A stretch of 8,119 bases of DNA. It comes from Mariprofundaceae bacterium. GTDB lineage: Bacteria; Pseudomonadota; Zetaproteobacteria; Mariprofundales; Mariprofundaceae. Each line of letters starts with the position of its first letter. The first letter of the stretch is position 1. Made by a program: the position numbers and the translations under genes. This document shows, one piece after another, positions 1-4,650 of this stretch. The stretch is from assembly GCA_027035825.1 (NCBI GenBank), contig JALVTX010000136.1, positions 1 through 8,119 on the forward strand. The letters run 5' to 3'. The notes beneath the pieces were generated by a model, which saw only the letters and a program-made list of their open reading frames with translations, had not been told where the DNA came from and did no database searches.

Positions 1-8
1 GGGCGGGG

Positions 9-116
9 ATGATCTGGCTGCTGGTTGGTTGCGCCTGGCTGGCGCTGGCGGGGTGGATCTGGCTGTTCGTGTACGCAGCGCGGCGGCTGCGGGAACTCGA
101 AAACGAAGAGGAATGA
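9..116 (+). CDS. small single-pass membrane peptide, 35 aa
   Basis: This ATG-initiated ORF of 35 codons begins MIWLLVGCAWLALAG and has one clear hydrophobic segment (about residues 2-24, rich in Trp, Leu and Ala). A short basic stretch (ARRLR) and an acidic tail (ENEEE) follow. A G-rich run precedes the ATG, but too little upstream sequence is present to judge the start, and the frame stays open to the window edge. The stop lies 17 bases before the start of gam, with the gam ribosome binding site in between, so it fits the phage early operon. Small membrane peptides are common next to gam in Mu-like phages. I cannot assign a function. Confidence 0.5.
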   Translation: MIWLLVGCAWLALAGWIWLFVYAARRLRELENEEE

Positions 117-133
117 CGAAAGGAGGTTGCAAC

Positions 134-658
134 ATGGCAAAGAAACGCATCAAGAAGAACGCGGTGACCGTGCCGGTGCCGAAGGATCTGGCAGAGGCCC
201 GGAACTACGTGCGCCGCATCGGCGAGGAGAGCCGGCGGGCCGCCCGCATCGAGGCAGAGCTGAACGACCGCATCGCCGCGCTTCGCGAGGAGTATGCGGC
301 CAAGGCAGCGCCGCACAACAAGGCCGCCGAGGAGCTGACCGAGGGGCTGCGGATATTCGCCGAGGCGCGGCGTGACGAACTGACGAACCACGGCAAGCGC
401 AAGTCCGTGGATCTCGGCACCGGCGAGATCGGCTGGCGCATGCGGCCGCCGCGGGTGTTGCTGCGCAACGTGGCCGGCGTCATCGAGTCGCTGAAGACGC
501 TGAAGCTCACGCGGTTCATCCGGGTGAAGGAAGAGGTCAACAAGGAGGCCATCCTGGCCGAACCGGAGATCGCCGAGCAGGTGAAGGGCATCACGATCAA
601 GCAGGACGAGGATTTCTTCGTTGTGCCCGCCGAGGACGATCTGACGGAGGCGGCGTGA
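134..658 (+). CDS. gam: Mu Gam-family host-nuclease inhibitor
   Basis: The 174-aa product is a recognisable Mu Gam homologue, and Mu Gam has about the same length. In the family, Gam is a Ku-like dimer that binds the ends of double-stranded DNA and shields them from host exonucleases such as RecBCD. The N-terminus is Lys-rich (MAKKRIKKNA), then comes a long charged, coiled-coil-like helix (about residues 20-80). The best conserved block follows at residues 79-105, with ARRDELTN, a GTGEIGWR turn and RPPRV, and then RFIRVKEEVNKEAI at 128-140, all close to the Mu protein as I recall it. The start is decided by a near-perfect AAAGGAGG at 119-126, seven bases before ATG 134; longer in-frame readings have no such site. 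The stop overlaps the next ATG. The gene looks complete. Confidence 0.95.
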   Translation: MAKKRIKKNAVTVPVPKDLAEARNYVRRIGEESRRAARIEAELNDRIAALREEYAAKAAPHNKAAEELTEGLRIFAEARRDELTNHGKRKSVDLGTGEIGWRMRPPRVLLRNVAGVIESLKTLKLTRFIRVKEEVNKEAILAEPEIAEQVKGITIKQDEDFFVVPAEDDLTEAA

Positions 659-867
659 TGCGCGGAACCAGGGCAAAACGAATCAGGCGCGCGGCCCGGG
701 CCGCAACCACCGGCATGCCGGATCGCGACTACAAGGAGCAGCGCTTTCCCAAGTGGTTCGTCTTCCGGGGCAAGAAGGTCGAGTTCTTCGTTGTGACCCG
801 CCGGCTCAGCGAGGGATGCACCCGGCATGTGTATCGGGCAATGAAGCGGAGCCGGCCGTGGACGTAA
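658..867 (+). CDS. small basic phage protein, 69 aa
   Basis: The ATG at 658 overlaps the gam stop codon (TGATG), and GGAGG at 646-650 lies seven bases upstream. A GTG at 655 is an alternative start. The product is strongly basic: an Arg/Ala-rich N-terminus, then a more ordered part (about residues 23-60) with RFPKWFVFRGKKVEFFVVTR, which alternates aromatic and basic residues like short beta strands. This could be a small nucleic-acid-binding fold. No known family is recognised. Its position right after gam in a tightly packed early operon argues that it is a real gene. The next gene probably starts inside its last codons. Confidence 0.65.
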   Translation: MRGTRAKRIRRAARAATTGMPDRDYKEQRFPKWFVFRGKKVEFFVVTRRLSEGCTRHVYRAMKRSRPWT

Positions 868-1832
868 TCGAGACCGGAACGCAATGCCGCTGCCCGGGCT
901 GCAAGTCCATCGTGGCCCGCGGCGCGCGCAGGGCGGACAGCCAGTGGGTGGCAATCTGCGAGCCGTGCGGCTACCCCCTGCTGGAAGACATCGAGCAGCC
1001 GCCGAAAGCGCCGATGGAACCTGCGTCGTTGAACGCCGTCACTGGCGGCGACACCGAATTGAGCGCGGAGGACATCGCGCTCATCGAGCGCATCGAAACC
1101 CTGCGAGGCGATCTGAGTTATGCAGCTTTCTGCGAGAAAATCTGCATACCTGAATCTGTGTGGCAAACCAGATTCATGGGCCCGCTCAGCCGCGGAAACA
1201 TCGATCCGCACCGAAGACAAAGGCTCGTCCGAGCCCTGGACGACTACGAACGGGAGGTCGGCATGACTGGAAAAGCGGAGAATGAGACCATCCAGGACGA
1301 GGCAATCCGCCGGCTCATGGAGCTGAAAGGCATCTTGAAGGTGAGCTGGGGCGCGCTCGCCATGAAGATGGGGTTGTCCAGCGCCCAGATCCTGCACAAC
1401 CGCAAGTATGAGCATAAGCAAGGGAAGCTGACTCACAAGGCTGCCGTTGACCTGCTGGAACGGATCGAGCGCATCGAGCACGAGTGCGGCATCGGCGACG
1501 AGATCAACGATGCCGGCCATGACGGCCTCGATGCCAATGAGCCGGCGCGGGCTGGCAAGCATGAGAAACCACAGGCATTTCTCCCGACGGATCCGGGCAA
1601 CCTCCGCGCCTGGAACCAATATGATGAACAGAAGGGCGAATCGCCTGACGAGGTCGATACGACAAAGGAAGATGGGCGCGCAGAGCGCAAGGCGCTGGCT
1701 CTCCTGGAAGAGGAACTCGGAATCGATATCGAGACTATTCGCAAGCTGAAGCCGGCAATCGAGATTCTCGCCGTCGCGCTGCGCAACGGCGTGCCGGCGC
1801 ACGTGGAAATCGATCGGGTGGATGTTGCATGA
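858..1832 (+). CDS. zinc-ribbon phage early protein with two HTH-like segments, 324 aa
   Basis: The open frame is long, but the part overlapping the previous gene is unlikely to be coding. I place the start at GTG 858, six bases after GGAG (848-851); GTG 831 and ATG 816 are alternatives. The N-terminus has a classic zinc-ribbon pattern: C12-P-G-C15 and C34-E-P-C37, plus an extra C10. Residues about 69-134 and 148-205 each look like a compact helical, HTH-type segment; the second contains WGALAMKMGLSSAQIL, reminiscent of Cro/XRE folds. The C-terminal third starts with a polar linker (about 215-270) and ends in a predicted helical domain. This layout suggests a DNA-binding regulator, but I recognise no named family. 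A strong internal start at 1263 (residue 136) splits the two HTH-like halves. The end overlaps the next gene by ATGA at 1829. Confidence 0.75.
   Translation: MDVIETGTQCRCPGCKSIVARGARRADSQWVAICEPCGYPLLEDIEQPPKAPMEPASLNAVTGGDTELSAEDIALIERIETLRGDLSYAAFCEKICIPESVWQTRFMGPLSRGNIDPHRRQRLVRALDDYEREVGMTGKAENETIQDEAIRRLMELKGILKVSWGALAMKMGLSSAQILHNRKYEHKQGKLTHKAAVDLLERIERIEHECGIGDEINDAGHDGLDANEPARAGKHEKPQAFLPTDPGNLRAWNQYDEQKGESPDEVDTTKEDGRAERKALALLEEELGIDIETIRKLKPAIEILAVALRNGVPAHVEIDRVDVA
1252..1265 (+). promoter_or_regulatory. internal ribosome binding site and ATG within the zinc-ribbon gene
   Basis: GGGAGG at 1252-1257 lies five bases before an in-frame ATG at 1263. It is a better initiation signal than the one at the GTG start of the whole gene. 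Use of this ATG would give a 189-aa product containing only the second HTH-like segment and the C-terminal domain, ending at 1832. Whether it is used cannot be told from sequence alone. Confidence 0.4.
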
Positions 1833-2470
1833 AGGCGACCTGTCCCGCCTGTGGTTTCGCGGCCGGCCTGGAGGCCTACATCGCCGACGCCGACTGGCGC
1901 GAGGCGGTGATGGCCGCGGCCGAACTCCCGAGCGACTGCGGCACGCTGGCCATCCGCTACGTCGGTCTCTTCCGGCCCGGCAAGCGCGCGCTTTCTCCCG
2001 ACCGCGCCGCGCGGCTGATCCGCGAGGTTTGTGACATGATCATCAAGGGAGTGGATTTCGACCGGCGGAGGATTGATGCGCCATCGCACATCTGGAGCCA
2101 GGCGCTGATGGAAGTGCTGGAGCGCCCGAACCTTCAGCGCCCCTTGAAGAATCATCATTACCTGTTGCGGATCGTGGAATCGAAACTGGCCGCGCGGGAC
2201 GACGCCTTCCAGGTCGAGCGGGCCGAGCGCCGGCGAGGCGAATCCCGGATTCAGACAGGCCCGAGGCGGCTGGGCGACATGCTGGACAACAAGCAGCAAT
2301 CCGCGCTGCCGGAACTTCCCCAAGCCGAGCGCACCGAGCGCATGGCCAAGGCCAGGGAACTTCTCATCGAGGAGGGTTTCAAGGAATCGTGGCTCGTGGA
2401 GCCGCTCATCGAACAGAAGGCGCGCGAGATGTATGCCGAGGAGGTGGTCGATGGATCAGATAACTCGTGA
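1829..2470 (+). CDS. conserved Mu-like phage protein of unknown function, 213 aa
   Basis: The ATG at 1829 overlaps the previous stop (ATGA), which points to translational coupling. The product opens with one CPAC knuckle (C5, C8), followed by a helical region with a motif I associate with early-region proteins of transposable phages of Pseudomonas and Burkholderia: DWREAVMAAAELP, then IRYVGLFRPGKRALSPDR (residues about 43-59), and later PLKNHHYLLRIV (105-115). From about residue 125 it is highly charged (RAERRRGESR) and probably coiled or disordered; a helical C-terminus ends in EQKAREMYAEE. The single CxxC and the basic middle would suit nucleic-acid contact, but function is unknown. The 3' end overlaps the next gene by 20 bases. 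Confidence 0.8.
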   Translation: MKATCPACGFAAGLEAYIADADWREAVMAAAELPSDCGTLAIRYVGLFRPGKRALSPDRAARLIREVCDMIIKGVDFDRRRIDAPSHIWSQALMEVLERPNLQRPLKNHHYLLRIVESKLAARDDAFQVERAERRRGESRIQTGPRRLGDMLDNKQQSALPELPQAERTERMAKARELLIEEGFKESWLVEPLIEQKAREMYAEEVVDGSDNS

Positions 2471-2792
2471 TTCGGTGCTGGCCGAGCTGAGCCGGCATAT
2501 CGGCAAGGCGCGCGGCATCAGCTGCGCCGACCTGGTGCGGGAAATCACCTGGCGTCAGCCGGATGCGGCGGCCATGCGCCGCGTCCGGAAGATCATCGAG
2601 GAGCTGCGCAAGGAAGGTCAGCATGTTTGCGGCCATCCATCCTCGGGATATTTCATCGCCGAGAACGAGGATGAACTGAACGAAACCTGCAAGTTCCTGG
2701 CCGACCGGGCGCTGACCAGTCTGACGCAGGCCGCGCGGATGAAGAAGCTGGCCATCCCGGATATTCACGGTCAGCTGAAGTTGCCCTCATGA
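2451..2792 (+). CDS. winged-helix-like phage protein, 113 aa
   Basis: The start is set by GAGGAGG at 2438-2444, six bases before ATG 2451; an in-frame ATG at 2433 lacks such a site. The fold looks like a small winged helix: helix (TRDSVLAELSRHI), turn, helix (SCADLVREI), recognition-type helix (AAAMRRVRKIIEELRKEG), then the wing HVCGHPSSGYFIA (residues 58-70). This is followed by a helix with ETCKFLADRALTSL. Similar proteins with a GHP...GYF wing are frequent in the early regions of Mu-like and other phages and are annotated as hypothetical or helix-turn-helix proteins. A DNA-binding role is inferred. The stop overlaps the next ATG (ATGA at 2789-2792). Confidence 0.8.
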   Translation: MDQITRDSVLAELSRHIGKARGISCADLVREITWRQPDAAAMRRVRKIIEELRKEGQHVCGHPSSGYFIAENEDELNETCKFLADRALTSLTQAARMKKLAIPDIHGQLKLPS

Positions 2793-2872
2793 TCCGCGTG
2801 CACTGGAAAGGACTGTTGTTCGCCGGCGCCATCTATTCGGTGCTGGTCTGGTGGATATGGCTGTGGGCCTGA
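2789..2872 (+). CDS. 27-aa hydrophobic membrane peptide
   Basis: The ATG at 2789 overlaps the preceding stop as ATGA, the same junction type as elsewhere in this operon. The product (MIRVHWKGLLFAGAIYSV, then LVWWIWLWA) is a short basic N-terminus followed by one transmembrane-length hydrophobic segment extremely rich in Trp. No separate ribosome binding site is evident, so translation would depend on coupling. Short membrane peptides of this type occur in phage early regions and may disturb the host membrane; this is inference. It is small enough that chance cannot be excluded. Confidence 0.45.
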   Translation: MIRVHWKGLLFAGAIYSVLVWWIWLWA

Positions 2873-3084
2873 TCCAGGGAGAATACCGGCAACATCCGCT
2901 GTGCCCCGTGGCCGCGCCGTGCGTGCCGTGTCCTGTTGTGGTGGACGCCAGGCGCGCCAGCAAGACCGCGGCGTGGGTGTCCGCCCACAGCTGCCACTGC
3001 TGCCCCAATCTCATCGAACTGACCATCGCGCCGGATCGGGAGAATCCGGTGACCGTGATCTGCCGTGCCGCGCAAGGTTCGTAA
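2857..3084 (+). CDS. small Cys-rich protein, 75 aa
   Basis: This ORF fills the gap between the 27-aa peptide gene (overlap 16 bases) and gemA (overlap 20 bases). Codon third positions are mostly G or C, as in its coding neighbours, which favours a real gene. It has seven cysteines: C16, C22 and C25 in one group (LCPVAAPCVPCP), C46, C48 and C49 in a second (SAHSCHCCPN), and C69 near the end, with nearby His residues. That arrangement could bind zinc. The start is uncertain: GTG 2851, ATG 2857 and GTG 2863 are all possible, with no strong ribosome binding site. No family recognised. Confidence 0.5.
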   Translation: MAVGLIQGEYRQHPLCPVAAPCVPCPVVVDARRASKTAAWVSAHSCHCCPNLIELTIAPDRENPVTVICRAAQGS

Positions 3085-3490
3085 TCAACGTCAGGCCGAG
3101 CTGGCTCAGATTCACATTGCCGCCAAGCAGCTTGGCCTGGATGACGACACTTATCGCGACGTGCTCTGGACTGTATGCCGGGCAAAAAGCGCAGCGGATC
3201 TCGACTCGTTCGGCCGTGCGAAGCTGCTCCAGCACTTCAGATCGCTTGGGTGGAGGCCAAAATCCAGGCGACGCCAGCCGCCGCAGGAACGCAAGATATG
3301 GTCGCTCTGGTATCAACTTCGAGATGCCGGACTGATTGCCGACGCTTCTGCTCGCGGGCTGCGCACCGAAGTGCGGAAGCTGACTGGGGTGGATGACCTT
3401 CGATTTTGCACGACCGATCAGCTCTCCCTGGTCATCGAGTGCTTCAAGCAATGGCTGGCGAGAGCAGAGGAGGACAGGCGTGGTCAGTGA
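3065..3490 (+). CDS. gemA: GemA / phage gp16-like (DUF1018) regulatory protein
   Basis: The 141-aa product matches the Mu gp16/GemA family (DUF1018). In Mu, gemA lies just before mor and has been linked to altered host gene expression and DNA supercoiling, but its biochemistry is poorly known. The signature is at residues 15-46: QIHIAAKQLGLDDDTYRDVL followed by RAKSAADLD, the hallmark of the family. A second conserved helix reads KIWSLWYQLRDAGLI (77-91), then a tail with VDDLRFCTTDQLSLVIECFKQW. The start must be GTG 3065, because an in-frame stop occurs three codons upstream (3056-3058) and no other start lies near the N-terminus. The gene overlaps mor by 11 bases, keeping the gemA-mor order seen in Mu. 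Confidence 0.92.
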   Translation: MPRKVRNQRQAELAQIHIAAKQLGLDDDTYRDVLWTVCRAKSAADLDSFGRAKLLQHFRSLGWRPKSRRRQPPQERKIWSLWYQLRDAGLIADASARGLRTEVRKLTGVDDLRFCTTDQLSLVIECFKQWLARAEEDRRGQ

Positions 3491-3914
3491 CGACGCCCTG
3501 AGAATGATCGCGGCTTCTGTTGAACCGGACGATTTGCCTGGAGATTTGCCGGAGGTGGCCGAGGTTGTCGGCGTGGTGGACGCGCTGCGCCTGGCCAGGA
3601 AGGTCGGATGTGGCCGAATCTACCTGCGCCGGTGGACCGACGACCGATCCAAGTGGAGCCATGAGCTGGCCAATATCGTCGAGATCATCGGAGAGGACAA
3701 GGCGCGCCGGCTGGCCGACTGGTTCGGCGGCGCTCATATCGATATCCCTCGGTGTGATTCGTTCTGGCGGGCTTGGCGGAACAAGTGCATCCGTGAGGCC
3801 AGGGGCATGCGTCAGATCGACCTGGCGCGCATGCATGGGCTCTCCGAGCGCCAGATCCGCACCATCCAGAAGGGCGCGACCGACCTCGAACCCACCCTCT
3901 TCGATGACTTGTAA
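3480..3914 (+). CDS. mor: Mor/C-family transcription activator
   Basis: The 144-aa product belongs to the Mor/C activator family; in Mu, Mor turns on the middle promoter by binding a dyad next to -35 and contacting RNA polymerase. The start is GTG 3480, with GAGGAGG at 3467-3473 six bases upstream, inside the end of gemA. Two family-type beta motifs are visible: VGCGRIYLRR (42-51) and FGGAHIDIPR (82-91), where the family has GGxxxYIP-like strands used in dimerisation. A C-terminal helix-turn-helix follows at about 106-131 (REARGMRQIDLARMHGLS, then ERQIRTIQKG). The stop codon TAA forms part of the first TTGTAA half-site of the repeat region that follows. No downstream late gene is present. The target promoter is not recognisable here. 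Confidence 0.9.
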   Translation: MVSDDALRMIAASVEPDDLPGDLPEVAEVVGVVDALRLARKVGCGRIYLRRWTDDRSKWSHELANIVEIIGEDKARRLADWFGGAHIDIPRCDSFWRAWRNKCIREARGMRQIDLARMHGLSERQIRTIQKGATDLEPTLFDDL

Positions 3915-3981
3915 TCCCGGTTTGAGACCGCCTTACAAAGCGTTGCGTATTTTGTAATTCAGTTGCAAAACGGCCTTACAA
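3909..3981. repeat. two 30-bp dyads made of four TTGTAA half-sites
   Basis: A 12-base half-site, TTGTAAnnCnG(T/G), occurs four times in alternating orientation: + strand at 3909-3920 and 3952-3963, - strand at 3938-3927 and 3981-3970. Each + and - pair forms a 30-bp inverted repeat (3909-3938 and 3952-3981), and the two dyads are offset by 43 bp, about four helical turns. The - strand half-sites are nearly identical (TTGTAAGGCCGT and TTGTAAGGCGGT). They lie between mor and the terminal repeats of the element. They are probably binding sites for a phage protein (transposase, repressor or Mor itself), but which one is unknown. Confidence 0.75.
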
Positions 3982-4002
3982 TCCGCTTTCGAATGGCCGT
4001 TC

Positions 4003-4053
4003 TCATCCCACTTCATTCCGATTTATCTCACTTCTTCCCTGATAGTTATCTCA
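4003..4053 (-). repeat. terminal direct repeats and end of the transposable prophage
   Basis: Reading inward on the - strand from 4053, the motif TGAGATAA occurs at 4053-4046 and 4030-4023, and a variant TGGGATGA at 4010-4003. The two inner copies are preceded by GGGAAGAAG and GGAATGAAG, respectively. Spacing is 23 and 20 bp. Tandem copies of a roughly 20-bp motif at an element end are the usual form of transposase-binding sites in Mu and Tn7/Tn552-like transposons. The outermost copy ends with CA on the + strand at 4052-4053, and RlmB coding sequence begins at 4054. I therefore take 4053 as the terminal base; a shift of a few bases cannot be excluded. Confidence 0.75.
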
Positions 4054-4308
4054 CTCGGTGTCAGCGAAATCCGGCCGCTTGCGCGCCGCCAGCCGGGCCA
4101 CCGCCCCCTGGTGCGACACGCCCGCCGCCAGCCGCTCCAGCGCCTGCCGGGGCCGGAAGCTCACCGGCACGCCCGCCGCCCGCGCCAGGTGCACCAGCTC
4201 GTTGAGGCGCGGGTGCTTCTTGCCCCGCTCGATGAGCAGCTCCGCGACCTCCGCGCCAGACTCCAGCGCGTGCTTCACCGCATGAATGCCCGCCACGATG
4301 CCCGCCAT
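4051..4308 (-). pseudogene. rlmB: rlmB 5' fragment, 23S rRNA 2'-O-methyltransferase cut by prophage
   Basis: RlmB 2'-O-methylates a guanosine in the peptidyl-transferase region of 23S rRNA (G2251 in E. coli). Only 85 residues remain of a protein usually near 245. They match the N-terminal SpoU substrate-binding domain: VAGIHAVKHALESGAEVAEL (residues 5-24), RLNELVHLARAAGVPVSF, and the typical VSHQGAVARLA near residue 69. The whole SpoU/TrmD catalytic domain with its knotted SAM site is missing. The start ATG (4306-4308) has GGAGGAG five bases upstream (4314-4320). The last host codon is GAG at 4054-4056, and the stop TGA (4051-4053) is supplied by the phage end. The missing 3' part should lie beyond the other prophage end. 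Confidence 0.85.
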
Positions 4309-4472
4309 CAACGCTCCTCCGGTATTCCCATCGCGGCCCGTCCCGCTCTGGCCCGCGCTTGTAAATAGAACGCTCGAATCATGGCCGCATCCGGCGCGGA
4401 AATACACGGCCAATCCACGCCGCCGACAGGCCCGGCAAACCCGCCGCGCCTACCCAGCTTGCGAAGCGCCAT
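4308..4472 (-). CDS. possible 54-aa protein upstream of rlmB
   Basis: This frame ends with TGA at 4308-4310, overlapping the rlmB ATG (TGATG), a junction typical of an operon. From ATG 4472 it reads MALRKLGRRGGFAG and ends RARAGRAAMGIPEER, a basic product with a plausible helix (DAAMIRAFYLQARARAGR). Codon third positions are less GC-biased than in the surrounding chromosomal genes. The ribosome binding site is weak (GGGAAAA), and an in-frame ATG at 4538 has none. I recognise no family; it may be the 3' remnant of an older gene or may not be coding. Confidence 0.35.
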   Translation of the reverse strand: MALRKLGRRGGFAGPVGGVDWPCISAPDAAMIRAFYLQARARAGRAAMGIPEER

Positions 4473-4518
4473 GTTTTTTCCCAAGATTGGGGTCGCCAAC
4501 TGGCAAGGAGGGGTGCCC

Positions 4519-4635
4519 ATGCGGGAGAAACAGCACATTCCGCTTTTGCCCTTGAATACGCAATATCAGGGAAAAAGCGTCCGCATACATAAGGCGAATA
4601 TGAGGACATCATGTTCCTCATGTTCAGATTGTTAG
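4519..4635 (+). CDS. possible 38-aa peptide ending in a Cys cluster
   Basis: The ATG at 4519 has a strong ribosome binding site, AAGGAGGGG at 4505-4513, five bases upstream. The 38-aa product starts MREKQHIPLLPLNTQYQGKS and ends CSSCSDC, a cysteine cluster at the very C-terminus. Its last codons overlap the dyad at 4600-4621 and the inverted repeat at 4630, so the Cys-rich end may be an accident of those sites. It lies just upstream of the 185-aa gene. It could be a leader peptide or a truncated gene; without comparison I treat it as doubtful. Confidence 0.25.
   Translation: MREKQHIPLLPLNTQYQGKSVRIHKANMRTSCSSCSDC
4600..4621. promoter_or_regulatory. 22-bp dyad, candidate operator or hairpin
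   Basis: ATGAGGA (4600-4606) and TCCTCAT (4615-4621) are perfect inverted copies, and the eight bases between them (CATCATGT) extend the symmetry with CAT/ATG, one T being extra. The dyad ends 29 bases before ATG 4651. It could be an operator for a regulator of the 185-aa gene, an mRNA hairpin, or part of an older recombination site. No T-tract follows directly, so it is not a normal terminator. Confidence 0.45.
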
Positions 4636-4640
4636 ATTTT
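4630..4640 (+). repeat. left copy of 11-bp inverted repeat (integron-core-like GTTAGAT)
   Basis: TGTTAGATTTT here is the exact reverse complement of AAAATCTAACA at 5157-5167. It includes GTTAGAT (4631-4637), which fits the integron core consensus GTTRRRY. The 185-aa gene begins 20 bases after the G, a spacing normal for cassette genes. Confidence 0.6.
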
Positions 4641-4650
4641 CTGGAAGTCA

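Larger units (their letters stand above)
1..4053. mobile_element. Mu-like transposable prophage, one end (early operon plus terminus)
   Basis: The left part of the window is a contiguous + strand block of genes typical of the early/accessory region of Mu-like phages: Gam at 134-658, a gp16/GemA protein at 3065-3490 and a Mor-family activator at 3480-3914. The block is followed by about 140 bp of non-coding repeats that end at 4053, where an interrupted host gene (rlmB) begins. The terminal bases read TGAGATAAC inward on the - strand, matching the TG...CA ends of Mu-type transposons. Transposase (MuA, MuB), repressor and virion genes are absent from the window, so the rest of the element must extend upstream of position 1 or be deleted. 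A target duplication (expected to be about 5 bp, starting CTCGG at 4054) cannot be tested without the other end. Confidence 0.85.
4473..4650. other. intergenic region, GC-to-AT transition
   Basis: Between the rlmB side and the 185-aa gene no confident gene is seen. The base composition changes from GC-rich to AT-rich near 4530-4555. It holds a weak ORF at 4519-4635, a strong dyad at 4600-4621 and the first copy of the 11-bp inverted repeat at 4630-4640. Promoters for the flanking divergent genes should be here, but no convincing -35/-10 pair stands out. Confidence 0.5.

Noticed and set aside
205..954. Long - strand open frame opposite gam and the 69-aa gene
   Set aside because: It is antisense to a clear Gam homologue in a GC-rich region where such frames arise by codon bias; its product is low-complexity Ser/Arg/Pro-rich with no recognisable domain.
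729..2323. Long - strand open frames opposite the zinc-ribbon gene
   Set aside because: The + strand has the ribosome binding sites, ATGA couplings and zinc-ribbon motif; the antisense products show no family features.
3963..4205. + strand ORF across the prophage end into rlmB
   Set aside because: It crosses the element boundary and becomes a Pro/Ala-rich antisense reading of rlmB.
4359..4364. A further TTGTAA as a fifth half-site of the phage-end repeats
   Set aside because: It lies in host DNA, and the following bases (ATAGA) do not match the nnCnG part of the consensus.
4480..4500. CCCAA/TTGGG hairpin with a T-run, as a terminator
   Set aside because: On the + strand the T-run lies before the hairpin, and on the - strand the hairpin is followed by A's; neither RNA has the U-tract after the stem, and the loop is too short.
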